DNA from: JAAXGX01 sp965221595
GTDB taxonomy: Bacteria; Acidobacteriota; Vicinamibacteria; Vicinamibacterales; UBA8438
Reading direction: 5' to 3'
Assembly: GCA_965221595.1 (NCBI GenBank)
Contig: OZ244900.1
Location: forward strand, 2,604,001-2,668,000
DNA length: 64,000 bases
Made by a program: the position numbers and the translations under genes. This document shows, one piece after another, positions 50,401-58,063 of this stretch. Under the pieces are notes generated by a model. That model searched no databases. It was not told the DNA's origin and saw nothing but the letters and a program-made list of their open reading frames with translations. How positions within the stretch are numbered: position 1 is the stretch's first letter; each line of letters opens with the position of its first letter.

Positions 50401-51681
50401 ATGCGCTATCGCTACACACGCTTCACGGGCGACGATCTGGAGGGCCTCGACCTCGAGGAGCTGGTGTCGAAGCTCTCCGAGCTGCTGCTGTCGAGCGGAT
50501 TCGCCGATCCCTACGGTGACCGCGGTGCCGCGGAGGGTGGTGACGACCGCAGCCTGCAGGCGCTGCACGACGCCATCCTCGACGCGCTGCTCAACGGGGG
50601 TCTGCTCCCGGACGGCGCGTTGTCGAGGCTGCTCGGCGATCCGGCCGACGCCGACCAGGACACCGAGCCCTCGCGGCTCGAGCAGCTGATCCGGGACATC
50701 GTCGAACGCCTCGCGCAGCAGGGCTACATTACGGTGCAGGGCGGCGGGGAACGCAGCGGGGGGGCGGCTGGCGGATTCGGACCGGATGCGGACCTGCCGC
50801 CGGCGACATTCGAGGTCACGGACAAGAGCCTCGACTTCCTCGGCTATCGGGCGCTGCGCGACCTGCTCGGCTCGCTCGGTCGGGGCAGCGTGGGCCGCCA
50901 CGACACGCGCGACGTCTCGACCGGTGTCGAGGCCAGCGGCACGTCCAAGCCGTACGAGTTCGGAGATACGCTGAACCTGGATGCGAGCGGCACGATTCTC
51001 AATGCGGTGCGGCGCGGCGGCCTGGCGCAACGAGCGGACGACGCGGCGATCGACGTCCACTACGACGACCTCATGGTGGCGCAGGGCGAGTACCAGAGTT
51101 CCTGCGCCACGGTGCTGATGCTCGACTGCAGCCACAGCATGATTCTGTACGGCGAGGATCGCTTCACGCCGGCCAAGCAGGTCGCGCTCGCGCTGGCCAA
51201 CCTGATACGCCGCCAGTATCCGGGCGACGCGCTGAACGTCGTGCTGTTCCACGACGCCGCCGAGGAGATTCCCGTCGGGCAGCTCGCGCGCGTGCGGGTC
51301 GGCCCCTACTACACCAACACGCGCGAGGGGCTGCGCCTCGCCCGACGCATCCTGGAGCGTCAGCGCAAGGACATGCGGCAGATCGTGATGATCACCGACG
51401 GCAAGCCGTCGGCCCTCACGGGGCCCGACGGGCAGATCTACCGCAACGCGTTCGGACTCGACCCCCGCATCATCACAGCGACGTTCGCGGAGGTCGCCAA
51501 CTGCCGCAAGGCCGGCATCATGATCAACACGTTCATGCTGGCCCGCGACTACGAGCTCGTGAGCTTCGTGCGGCGGGTGGCGTCCATCTGCCGCGGCAAG
51601 GCCTACTTCACGACGCCCTACACGCTCGGCCGCTACGTGCTGCTCGACTACCTGGACAGGAAGACGCGCACGGTACACTGA
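50401..51681 (+). CDS. VWA-domain partner of the AAA+ ATPase
   Basis: 426 residues. The N-terminal half (about 1-230) is acidic and helical (DDLEGLDLEELVSKLSELLL, DLLGSLGRGSVGRHDTRDV). A von Willebrand A domain follows with the MIDAS motif D242-x-S244-x-S246 in LMLDCSHSMILYGEDRFTPA, plus VVLFHDAAEEIPVG and VMITDGKPSALTGPDG. The C-terminal part ends RYVLLDYLDRKTRTVH. Together with the ATPase it forms the standard MoxR/ChlI-VWA pair. It starts 36 bp after the ATPase gene and 15 bp before the Lon-N gene. The client protein is unknown. Confidence 0.88.
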   Translation: MRYRYTRFTGDDLEGLDLEELVSKLSELLLSSGFADPYGDRGAAEGGDDRSLQALHDAILDALLNGGLLPDGALSRLLGDPADADQDTEPSRLEQLIRDIVERLAQQGYITVQGGGERSGGAAGGFGPDADLPPATFEVTDKSLDFLGYRALRDLLGSLGRGSVGRHDTRDVSTGVEASGTSKPYEFGDTLNLDASGTILNAVRRGGLAQRADDAAIDVHYDDLMVAQGEYQSSCATVLMLDCSHSMILYGEDRFTPAKQVALALANLIRRQYPGDALNVVLFHDAAEEIPVGQLARVRVGPYYTNTREGLRLARRILERQRKDMRQIVMITDGKPSALTGPDGQIYRNAFGLDPRIITATFAEVANCRKAGIMINTFMLARDYELVSFVRRVASICRGKAYFTTPYTLGRYVLLDYLDRKTRTVH

Positions 51682-51696
51682 CCAGGCCGCGACGCC

Positions 51697-52311
51697 ATGC
51701 TGCTCCCCATCTTCCCGCTACCCAATGTAGTGCTGTTCCCGAACGTCTTCCTGCCGCTGCACATCTTCGAGCCCCGCTACCGCGAGATGGTCCGCGACGC
51801 GCTGGCCGGCGACCGGCTCATCGGGATGGTGCTGCTGCGGGACGCGCACGCGGATGCAGGCGAGCCGGCGCCGCCCGTCTACCCCATCGGCTGCGCCGGG
51901 CTCATCACGCACCGCGAGCGCCTCGACGACGGCCGCTTCAACATCGTGCTCCGCGGCCTGCACAAGTTCCGCATCCTCGCGGAGGATCAGTCGCGGCCCT
52001 ATCGTCGGGCGCGGGTCGAAACCCTCGCCGAGGCCGATGCCCCGGACGGGTTGCGCGAGGCGCGGGAGCGGCTGGAACGGCTGCTTGCGCGGCGGCTCGA
52101 GGTGCTGGGCGCGGACTCGAAGGTGCCGGCCGGCATGGGCGACGCCGACCTCGTCAACGCGCTGTCCCAGTATCTCGAGTTCGACCCGCTCGAGAAGCAG
52201 GCGCTGCTCGAGCGGGACGGCCTGCTCGAGCGCTGTCAGTCGCTCGGCGACCTGCTGGAGATGAAGGCTTTCATCGAGAACGGCAACTTCCGCGTGACCC
52301 ACGCGCAGTAG
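51697..52311 (+). CDS. Lon N-terminal (LON substrate-binding) domain protein
   Basis: 204 residues, only the LON substrate-binding domain: MLLPIFPLPNVVLFPNVFLP, LHIFEPRYREMVRDALAGDR, IGMVLLRD, then IGCAGLITHRERLDDGRFNI and VLRGLHKFRIL. A helical C-terminal part follows (EFDPLEKQALLERDGLLERC). No ATPase or protease part is present, which is normal for this stand-alone family (YcbX/BPP1347-like). It may deliver substrates to Lon, but that is not established. It is the last gene of the korA-korB-ATPase-VWA transcript. The following 187 bp hold nothing I recognise. Confidence 0.9.
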   Translation: MLLPIFPLPNVVLFPNVFLPLHIFEPRYREMVRDALAGDRLIGMVLLRDAHADAGEPAPPVYPIGCAGLITHRERLDDGRFNIVLRGLHKFRILAEDQSRPYRRARVETLAEADAPDGLREARERLERLLARRLEVLGADSKVPAGMGDADLVNALSQYLEFDPLEKQALLERDGLLERCQSLGDLLEMKAFIENGNFRVTHAQ

Positions 52312-52488
52312 CGAACCGCCGCTCCGCCGGTCGACCCGGAAGCCGTCCCTCGCACGACCGACTCGCGCTACCGGCCGGACACGAGCATCGTATCCGACCT
52401 CGTGCGCCAGCTCCGGGGCGCAGCGGCCCGGCGGACCGCCCCGCTCGAGCCCGGCGCGCGCGCGGTCAGCGTCGTCGTGGCGGCGGGA

Positions 52489-52504
52489 CGGCGGGCCGTC
52501 ACGC
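52489..52504. repeat. 16-bp stop-codon repeat shared with 31973-31988
   Basis: CGGCGGGCCGTCACGC identical to the yvcK end; it contains the TGA of the ypdA gene on the minus strand. Confidence 0.7.
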
Positions 52505-53509
52505 CAGGCCCTGCGCGATGTGCTCCACCACCACCCGACCGTGGAAGCGCCCGTTCTCGATGAAGACCTCGCCGCGGTTGGCGCCCGCCACCACCGACCC
52601 GGCGAGATAGAGGCCCGGCACGTTGGTCTCGTACGTCTGCGGGTCGTGCTGCGGGATGTTCGTTGCCCGGTCGACCGCCACGCCGCAGGCCTCGAGCAGA
52701 TCGAGGTCGGCCAGGTAGCCGGTCAGCAGGAAGACGCCGTCCGCCGGCAACACCTCGCGGGCGCCCGCGCCGCCGGCCGCGACCGGCTCGACGACCACCT
52801 CCGTCGGCCGGATCTCGACGACCTGCGTCTCGAAGCGCGCGGCGATCGCCCCCTCCGCGATGCGGTTCTCGATGTCGGGCTTGACCCAGTACTTGATCGA
52901 CGCGCCCAGGACCGGTCGGCGGTGGACGAGGGTGACATGGGCGCCGGACCGGTAGAGATCGAGCGCGGCCTCCGCCGCCGAGTTCTTGCCGCCGACGATG
53001 ACGACCTGCTTGCGGTAGAACGGATGCGGCTCGGTGTAGTAGTGCGATACGTGGGGCAGGTCCTCGCCGGGCACGCCCAGCCGATTGGGATGGTCGTACG
53101 TGCCGGTCGCCAGCAGCACCGTGCGGGCCCGCCAGGCCGCGTCGCGCCCCTCGCCGTCGCGGGTCCGCACGATGAAGGGGCCGCTGTCGGCCTGCTCCGC
53201 GACCCTCTCCACGGCCGTGACGGCATGCGCGAACGCGATCTCCAGCTCGTACGTGTCGACGACCCGCCGGTAGTAGCGCAGCGTCTCGTCCCGCGTCGGC
53301 TTGTCCCGGGGCGAGACGAACGGCAGGCCGCCGATCTCGAGCAACTCCGGGGTGGTGAAGAAGACCATCTGGCTCGGGAAATGAAAGAGCGAGTTCACCA
53401 GCACGCCCTTTTCGAATACGCGGAAGTCGAGGCCGGCCCGGCGGGCGGCTATGGCGGCGGCCAGCCCCGCGGGGCCCGCGCCGATGACGATCAGGTCGTG
53501 GCTGTGCAT
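52499..53509 (-). CDS. ypdA: YpdA-type FAD/NAD(P) oxidoreductase (putative bacillithiol disulfide reductase)
   Basis: 336 residues from MHSHDLIVIGAGPAGLAAAI. FAD site VIGAGPAGLAAA; second nucleotide site VVIVGGKNSAAEAALDLYRS. YpdA marks are FPSQMVFFTTPELLEIGGLP, TYDHPNRLGVPGEDLPHVSH, YYTEPHPFYRKQ and NVPGLYLAGSVVAGANRGEV. YpdA reduces oxidised bacillithiol in Firmicutes; the presence here hints that this organism makes a low-molecular-weight thiol of that kind, though no bsh gene is visible. It is last in the hbd-folE-hypothetical-ypdA line on this strand. No thioredoxin-like CxxC is present, in keeping with the family. Confidence 0.9.
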   Translation of the reverse strand: MHSHDLIVIGAGPAGLAAAIAARRAGLDFRVFEKGVLVNSLFHFPSQMVFFTTPELLEIGGLPFVSPRDKPTRDETLRYYRRVVDTYELEIAFAHAVTAVERVAEQADSGPFIVRTRDGEGRDAAWRARTVLLATGTYDHPNRLGVPGEDLPHVSHYYTEPHPFYRKQVVIVGGKNSAAEAALDLYRSGAHVTLVHRRPVLGASIKYWVKPDIENRIAEGAIAARFETQVVEIRPTEVVVEPVAAGGAGAREVLPADGVFLLTGYLADLDLLEACGVAVDRATNIPQHDPQTYETNVPGLYLAGSVVAGANRGEVFIENGRFHGRVVVEHIAQGLA

Positions 53510-53534
53510 CACAAACAGGTGGCGGCCGCCGACA

Positions 53535-54131
53535 TCAGCGCGGCTGATAAGCGATCGTCGCGTCGCTGAGGACGGCGATCGGACGCCCGACGGACCGGAA
53601 CGTGTCGCGGCCGTCCGCACGCACCACGTCCAGGCTGCGACCGACGATGGCTACCTGGTCGAGTCCGGCCGGCACGGTGACGAACACCCGCTCGGCGCCG
53701 AGCGGGGCAATCGCCCGGATGCCCAGCGGACCCGCGCCGCCCCCGATGCGGTCGACGAGGTCGGCGGCGGACCTGAACTCGCTGAGCACGGCGCCGCGCG
53801 CAAGGACCTCGCCGTCCATCGTGGCCACCGCTATCGACGCGACGTATTCCGTGTACGCGTCGCCGCTGCGCACGGCCTGCCGGGAGTAGGCATGACGGTT
53901 GTGCAGGTTGAACGACAAGGTCGCCTCACCGCCGCGGCGCGGCAGCACCACCAGGATCCCTTGCGCCGGATCGCTCTGCACCTCGATGTCGCAGAACGGA
54001 ACCTGGGTGACGATCCCAACGCCGAGCACCGTCGGGCAGCGCACCTCGACCGGCTCGTCGGTGTACGGCTGCGCCGCGGCGCCGGACGTCGCGGCAGCCG
54101 CCAGCACGACCAGCAGCGTGCGGAAGAACAT
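53535..54131 (-). CDS. Exported protein of unknown function
   Basis: 198 residues. MFFRTLLVVLAAAATSGAAA is a signal peptide. The mature part begins QPYTDEPVEVRCPTVLGVGI and has a predicted beta-rich character (ILVVLPRRGGEATLSFNLHN, YVASIAVATMDGEVL, RVFVTVPAGLDQVAIVG). Two cysteines (RCPTVL and PFCDIE) could form a disulfide. I recognise no domain. It begins 2 bp after the folE stop, so it is in the same transcript, but nothing in the sequence ties it to pterin metabolism. Confidence 0.75.
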   Translation of the reverse strand: MFFRTLLVVLAAAATSGAAAQPYTDEPVEVRCPTVLGVGIVTQVPFCDIEVQSDPAQGILVVLPRRGGEATLSFNLHNRHAYSRQAVRSGDAYTEYVASIAVATMDGEVLARGAVLSEFRSAADLVDRIGGGAGPLGIRAIAPLGAERVFVTVPAGLDQVAIVGRSLDVVRADGRDTFRSVGRPIAVLSDATIAYQPR

Positions 54132-54133
54132 CG

Positions 54134-54751
54134 TCAGCGTGTCTCGACGCCGAAGTCCGGCGAGGCCGGGTCGAGCGCGGCCCGCATCCGGCCGCGCTGC
54201 TTGAGCAGCTCGAGGAACTCCATCCGCGTGCGCGCATCGTGACGAAAGCCGCCCAGCATCGCGCTGGTGACGGCGAACGAGTTCTGCTGCTCGACGCCGC
54301 GCATCAGCATGCACAGGTGGGTCGCCTCGATCACCACGCCCACGCCCAGCGGATTCAGGGCCTCCTGCAGCGTCGTCGCAATCTGGTTCGTCAGCCGCTC
54401 CTGCACCTGCAGGCGCCGGCTGAACATCTCCACGAGACGGGGGATCTTGCTGAGGCCGATGACCTGCTTGCGCGGCAGGTAGGCGACGTGGCACTTGCCG
54501 AAGAACGGGAGCAGGTGGTGTTCGCACAGGCTGTAGAAGTCGATGTCCCGGACGATCACCATCTCGTTGCAGTCGACGGTGAACAGCGCGTCGTTGACGA
54601 CGGCATCGACATCGGTGTCGTACCCGCTGGTCAGGAACCGCAGGGCGCTCGCCACACGGGACGGGGTGCGGGCCAACCCCTCGCGGCTCGGGTCCTCCCC
54701 CATTTCCGCCAGCAACAGCGCCACCGCGTCGCGTACCCGCTCCTCGTTCAT
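54134..54751 (-). CDS. folE: GTP cyclohydrolase I
   Basis: 205 residues. It converts GTP to dihydroneopterin triphosphate, the first step to tetrahydrofolate and related pterins. Zinc-site residues are in DFYSLCEHHLLPFFGKCHVA, with the second cysteine in EATHLCMLMRGVEQ. Other marks are VAYLPRKQVIGLSKIPRLVE, FSRRLQVQERLTNQIA and the N-terminal EDPSREGLARTPSRVA. The length is normal. The gene lies between hbd (27 bp upstream) and a hypothetical exported protein (2 bp). Folate supply also links to metF elsewhere in the window. Confidence 0.95.
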   Translation of the reverse strand: MNEERVRDAVALLLAEMGEDPSREGLARTPSRVASALRFLTSGYDTDVDAVVNDALFTVDCNEMVIVRDIDFYSLCEHHLLPFFGKCHVAYLPRKQVIGLSKIPRLVEMFSRRLQVQERLTNQIATTLQEALNPLGVGVVIEATHLCMLMRGVEQQNSFAVTSAMLGGFRHDARTRMEFLELLKQRGRMRAALDPASPDFGVETR

Positions 54752-54778
54752 CGCCTGCCTGCGCCCAACGCCATCCGC

Positions 54779-55627
54779 TCAGTAGGTGTAGAAGCCGCGC
54801 CCGGTCTTGCGCCCCAGGCGGCCCGCCGCCACCATCCGCCGCAGCAGCGGCGGGGCCGCGTACGCGGGATCGCGGAACTCGTCGTACATGATGTCGGCGA
54901 TGTAGCAGGTGGTGTCGAGCCCGACGAAGTCGAGGAGGGTGAAGGGCCCCATCGGGTGGCCGCAGCCCAGCGTCATGCCCTTGTCGATGTCCTCGAGCGT
55001 GCCGACACCGGACTCGTAGGCGCGGATGGCGTTCAGCAGGTACGGGATGAGCAGGCGGTTGACGATGAACCCCGGCCGGTCGGGCGCGGTCACGGGCTGC
55101 TTCCCGAGCGACCTGGCGAACTCCATGCCGCGGCGATAGGTATCGTCGCTCGTCGCCAGTCCGCGCACCACCTCCACCAGCTTCATCACGGGCACCGGGC
55201 TGAAGAAGTGCAGACCGAAGAAGCGGTCGGGGCGCCGGGTGGCCGCGGCCATCTCCGTGATGCAGAGCGACGACGTGTTGGAGGCGAACAGGGTGTCCTC
55301 CCCCACGACGGCATCGAGCGCGGCAAACATCTCGCGCTTGGCTCCCAGGTCCTCCACGATGGCCTCGACGACGATGTCCGCGGCAGCGAGGTCGGCAATC
55401 TGCGTCGTGCCGGACAGGTTCGCCAGCGTCGCGTCCCGCGCCTCTGGAGTCACCTTGCCGCGCTCCACACCCGCCGCCAGGAAACTCTCGATGCGGCCCA
55501 GCCCCCGGTCGACGAGCGCCTGGTCCACCTCCCGCACGATGGTTCGGCAGCCCGACTGCGCGCACACCTGGGCAATGCCCGATCCCATCAAGCCGCACCC
55601 CAGCACGCCTACCGTCCGCATGGCCAC
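54779..55627 (-). CDS. hbd: 3-hydroxybutyryl-CoA dehydrogenase
   Basis: 282 residues. It interconverts acetoacetyl-CoA and 3-hydroxybutyryl-CoA. The NAD site is VGVLGCGLMGSGIAQVCAQS. The catalytic His/Glu region is FFGLHFFSPVPVMKLVEVVR, followed by DRPGFIVNRLLIPYLLNAIR and GHPMGPFTLLDFVGLD, and the ending RKTGRGFYTY. The length and the stop right after FYTY fit stand-alone enzymes. It heads a transcript with folE. A large inverted-repeat element lies upstream of its start. Confidence 0.94.
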   Translation of the reverse strand: MAMRTVGVLGCGLMGSGIAQVCAQSGCRTIVREVDQALVDRGLGRIESFLAAGVERGKVTPEARDATLANLSGTTQIADLAAADIVVEAIVEDLGAKREMFAALDAVVGEDTLFASNTSSLCITEMAAATRRPDRFFGLHFFSPVPVMKLVEVVRGLATSDDTYRRGMEFARSLGKQPVTAPDRPGFIVNRLLIPYLLNAIRAYESGVGTLEDIDKGMTLGCGHPMGPFTLLDFVGLDTTCYIADIMYDEFRDPAYAAPPLLRRMVAAGRLGRKTGRGFYTY

Positions 55628-55678
55628 CTCCGACCCTGACTCGGCGCCGCCGCCGGCGCCGCGTACAACCGGTCGATC

Positions 55679-55850
55679 ATATCAGCCCGCGGCAACAGTC
55701 CCCGCGGCACGCGGCGGGCGCCGCCTCCCGCCTGACTGCGCTGCGCCCCGGTCGAGCAGGCCCGCCAGGCTCCCTCGTCGCGCCCGGCCGGGCGGGCGCC
55801 GCGCCCGTCGCGATGCGACGCGGGGTTACACCACGGGCTGATATCAGCCC
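55679..55850. repeat. Full-length inverted-repeat element (copies 7 and 8)
   Basis: Left arm 55679-55723 begins ATATCAGCCCGCGGCAACAG; right arm 55777-55850 ends CCACGGGCTGATATCAGCCC. The arms are imperfect inverted repeats and the middle matches that of the 42531-42697 element. The right end contains the exact 16-bp palindrome GGGCTGATATCAGCCC (55835-55850), whose TCA is the TGA stop of the gamma-glutamylcyclotransferase gene. The 15-bp ATATCAGCCCGCGGC recurs directly at 55841-55855. Confidence 0.85.
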
Positions 55851-56290
55851 GCGGCGGGGCCCGGCAGCCGCGCGCAGCTCCGGCGCCGCGCCAGATGCGC
55901 CCGGTAGTCGCCCCCTGGAATCCAGACGGCCGCGCGGAGCGGACGCACGTAGAAGTAGATCCAGGCCCAACGTCGCAGTCCCCGTCCGCACCGCACCTCG
56001 ACGGCCTCGCGGACATACACGCTGCGCAGGACATCGCCGGGCACGCAACCCTCGATGGCGTCCGTGCGCGGCAGGAGCCGCTCCGCGTCGGTCACGGCAT
56101 ACAGCTCCCCGCGCAGCGTCCCCTCCGCCCGGATGGCGGCCGGACAGGGGCCGAGGTCGAACAACGCCGCGCGCACGACGCCCGGCCCGACGAACCGCAC
56201 GAAGGGCTCGATGGCGGCCCGCCGGCGCAGGCCGAAGCCGGACATCAGCGTGCCGTAGAAGAAGACATGTCCGGGATGCCGGTGTAGCAC
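55844..56290 (-). CDS. Gamma-glutamylcyclotransferase-family protein
   Basis: 148 residues from GTG at 56290 (the open frame extends further upstream without family similarity). The signature is HVFFYGTLMSGFGL at the N-terminus, then FVRFVGPGVVRAALFDLGPC and RAEGTLRGELYAVTDAERLL, with the acidic residue in RTDAIEG. The GGCT fold cyclises gamma-glutamyl amines or acts in related reactions. The C-terminal AVWIPGGDYRAHLARRR is usual. Its TGA is part of a repeat element. Activity is not certain, since bacterial members are diverse. Confidence 0.83.
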   Translation of the reverse strand: MLHRHPGHVFFYGTLMSGFGLRRRAAIEPFVRFVGPGVVRAALFDLGPCPAAIRAEGTLRGELYAVTDAERLLPRTDAIEGCVPGDVLRSVYVREAVEVRCGRGLRRWAWIYFYVRPLRAAVWIPGGDYRAHLARRRSCARLPGPAAG

Positions 56291-56471
56291 TTGTCGATGC
56301 AAGCCGTCAGCGCATCCAGGCGCCGGGACAGGCTGACGAACAGGATGGACGACACCGACGCCGGGCGGCCGCGGCCGCCGTTGACAAACGGGCCGACGCC
56401 CGTCGAGAATGGAGCTCTCGGTGTGCAGAGGGCCCGCGGCGCATGGGAATCCGCCGGCAAGGAGGCGTGAC

Positions 56472-57437
56472 ATGAGGCGTCTGAACCAGAGTCTGTTGCA
56501 GTCGGCGGCGCTCGCGGTGGTCATCGCAATGTTCGGGGCGGCGTCCCTCGCGGCGCAGGAGACGCCGCGCACGGCCTGGGGCGACCCCGACCTGCAGGGC
56601 GTCTGGACGAACCGTACCACGACGCCGCTCGAGCGCCCGGACGACTTCGAGGGACAGCAGGTCCTCTCCGCCGAGGAGCGGGCCGAGCTCGACGCGCAGG
56701 CCGAGGCCAACCGCGACCGCCCGCCGCCGCCCGGACGGACCGGCGCCTACAACAGCTTCTGGCTCGACCGCGGCCTGCGGACGGACCGCACGTCGCTCAT
56801 CGTCGACCCGCCCGACGGAAAGTACCCGGCGTTGACGGATCGCGTGCGGGAAAGTGACGCCGCGTTCGCGGCCATGCGCAACGGCACGGAGTTCGACACC
56901 TGGGAGGACCTGAACCTCTACGACCGGTGCATCACGCGCGGCATGCCCGGGGCCATGGTGCCGGGCTTCTACAACCACAACTACCAGATTCTGCAAACGC
57001 CCAACCACGTCGTCATCCTGGTGGAGATGATCCACGACGCGCGCATCATCCCGCTGGACGGCCGCTCGCATCTGCCCTCGCAGCTCGGCCAGTGGATGGG
57101 CGACTCGCGCGCCCACTGGGAGGGCGAGACGCTGGTGGTCGAGACGACCAACCTGAGCCCGAAGGGTGACGAGCGCGTGCGCAATCTCGTGCATGCCGCC
57201 AGCGCGGATGCCCGCGTCGTCGAGCGCTTCACGCGCGTCGCCGCCGACCGCATCGACTACCGCTTCACGGTCACCGACCCGGCCAGCTACGAGCGCCCGT
57301 GGACCGCGGAGATCCCGATGGTGCCGCTCGGGGGCGAGATCTTCGAGTACGCGTGCCACGAGGGCAACTACGGGCTGGAGAACATCCTGGCAGGCGCCCG
57401 CTCCGCCGAGTCGGAGCAGCCGGCCGGCTCGCGCTGA
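56472..57437 (+). CDS. Secreted 'WGDPDLQG' family protein (function unknown), copy 2
   Basis: 321 residues with AAGGAGG a few bases before the ATG, and a signal peptide (LAVVIAMFGAASLAAQ). The mature start is TPRTAWGDPDLQGVWTNRTT, with TSLIVDPPDGKYPALTD, HWEGETLVVETTNLSPKG and EYACHEGNYGLENILAG. It is the shorter paralogue of the protein at 14847-16067 and lacks its internal insert. The family is exported and of unknown function. It is single, with convergent HD-domain gene downstream and a hairpin between them. Confidence 0.85.
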   Translation: MRRLNQSLLQSAALAVVIAMFGAASLAAQETPRTAWGDPDLQGVWTNRTTTPLERPDDFEGQQVLSAEERAELDAQAEANRDRPPPPGRTGAYNSFWLDRGLRTDRTSLIVDPPDGKYPALTDRVRESDAAFAAMRNGTEFDTWEDLNLYDRCITRGMPGAMVPGFYNHNYQILQTPNHVVILVEMIHDARIIPLDGRSHLPSQLGQWMGDSRAHWEGETLVVETTNLSPKGDERVRNLVHAASADARVVERFTRVAADRIDYRFTVTDPASYERPWTAEIPMVPLGGEIFEYACHEGNYGLENILAGARSAESEQPAGSR

Positions 57438-57451
57438 GCGTCAATCAGCGG

Positions 57452-57468
57452 TCGGGGCTGCGCCCCGA
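57452..57468. terminator. Hairpin between convergent genes
   Basis: TCGGGGC and GCCCCGA form a 7-bp stem with a 3-nt loop between the stops at 57437 and 57500. No T-run; likely a weak bidirectional barrier. Confidence 0.4.
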
Positions 57469-57499
57469 ACCTCCGGCGTCCGCGCTTGGCAGGAGTGTG

Positions 57500-58063
57500 C
57501 TAGCCCGCCAGGCCGAGGGCCGCGGCCTGCGTGCGCATGAAGCGGATGACGTTCGCGATGTGCTCGTCGAGCGGCAGGCCCACCTCGGCCGCCCCCCGGC
57601 GCAGGTCGTCGCGGCTCACGGCGCGCGCGAACGCCTTGTCCTTCATGCGCTTGCGCACGGAACGCGGCTCGAGGTCGAGGATGCTCCGTGAGGGTCTCAC
57701 GAGCGCAGCGGCGGTCACGAATCCTGCCAGCTCGTCGCAGGCGAACAGCGTGTGCTCGACCGGCGCCTGCCGCGCCACGCCGGTGTGGTCGGCGTGCGAC
57801 AGGATCGCCCGGATGATCCGCTCGGGATAGTCGAGCCCGCGCAGTATCTCGCTGCCGCGGACGGGATGGTCGTCCAGGCTCGGCCAGCGCTCGTAGTCGA
57901 AGTCGTGGAGGAGGCCCACGATGCCCCACTCCTCCTCGTCCTCCCCCGCGCGCCGCGCGTAGCCCCGCATCGCAGCCTCGACCGCCAGCGCGTGCTTGCG
58001 CAGGCTGTCGCCGGCCGTGTACTCGGTGAGCAGCGACCAGGCCTGCGCGCGGGTCGGTGTCAT
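57500..58063 (-). CDS. HD-domain (HDIG-type) hydrolase
   Basis: 187 residues. HD phosphohydrolase motifs: RKHALAVEAAMRGYAR, GIVGLLHDFDYERWPSLDDH (HD pair), YPERIIRAILSHADHTG and VEHTLFACDELAGFVTAAAL. The family covers metal-dependent phosphohydrolases, mostly acting on nucleotides; substrate unknown. It overlaps the end of gltP by 4 bp, so it is last in the mtnA-tsaD-gltP transcript. A C-terminal helical part follows (LPLDEHIANVIRFMRTQAAA). Metal ligands are intact. Confidence 0.9.
   Translation of the reverse strand: MTPTRAQAWSLLTEYTAGDSLRKHALAVEAAMRGYARRAGEDEEEWGIVGLLHDFDYERWPSLDDHPVRGSEILRGLDYPERIIRAILSHADHTGVARQAPVEHTLFACDELAGFVTAAALVRPSRSILDLEPRSVRKRMKDKAFARAVSRDDLRRGAAEVGLPLDEHIANVIRFMRTQAAALGLAG

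Noticed and set aside
55679..55855. Insertion sequence or prophage attachment site
   Set aside because: No transposase or integrase is present; the 15-bp direct repeat includes the end of a coding sequence, so it is better explained as part of the palindromic element.
56245..56460. Small minus-strand open frame upstream of the gamma-glutamylcyclotransferase gene
   Set aside because: No family similarity and no ribosome-binding site; it lies partly over the GGCT start region and its composition is that of a chance frame.
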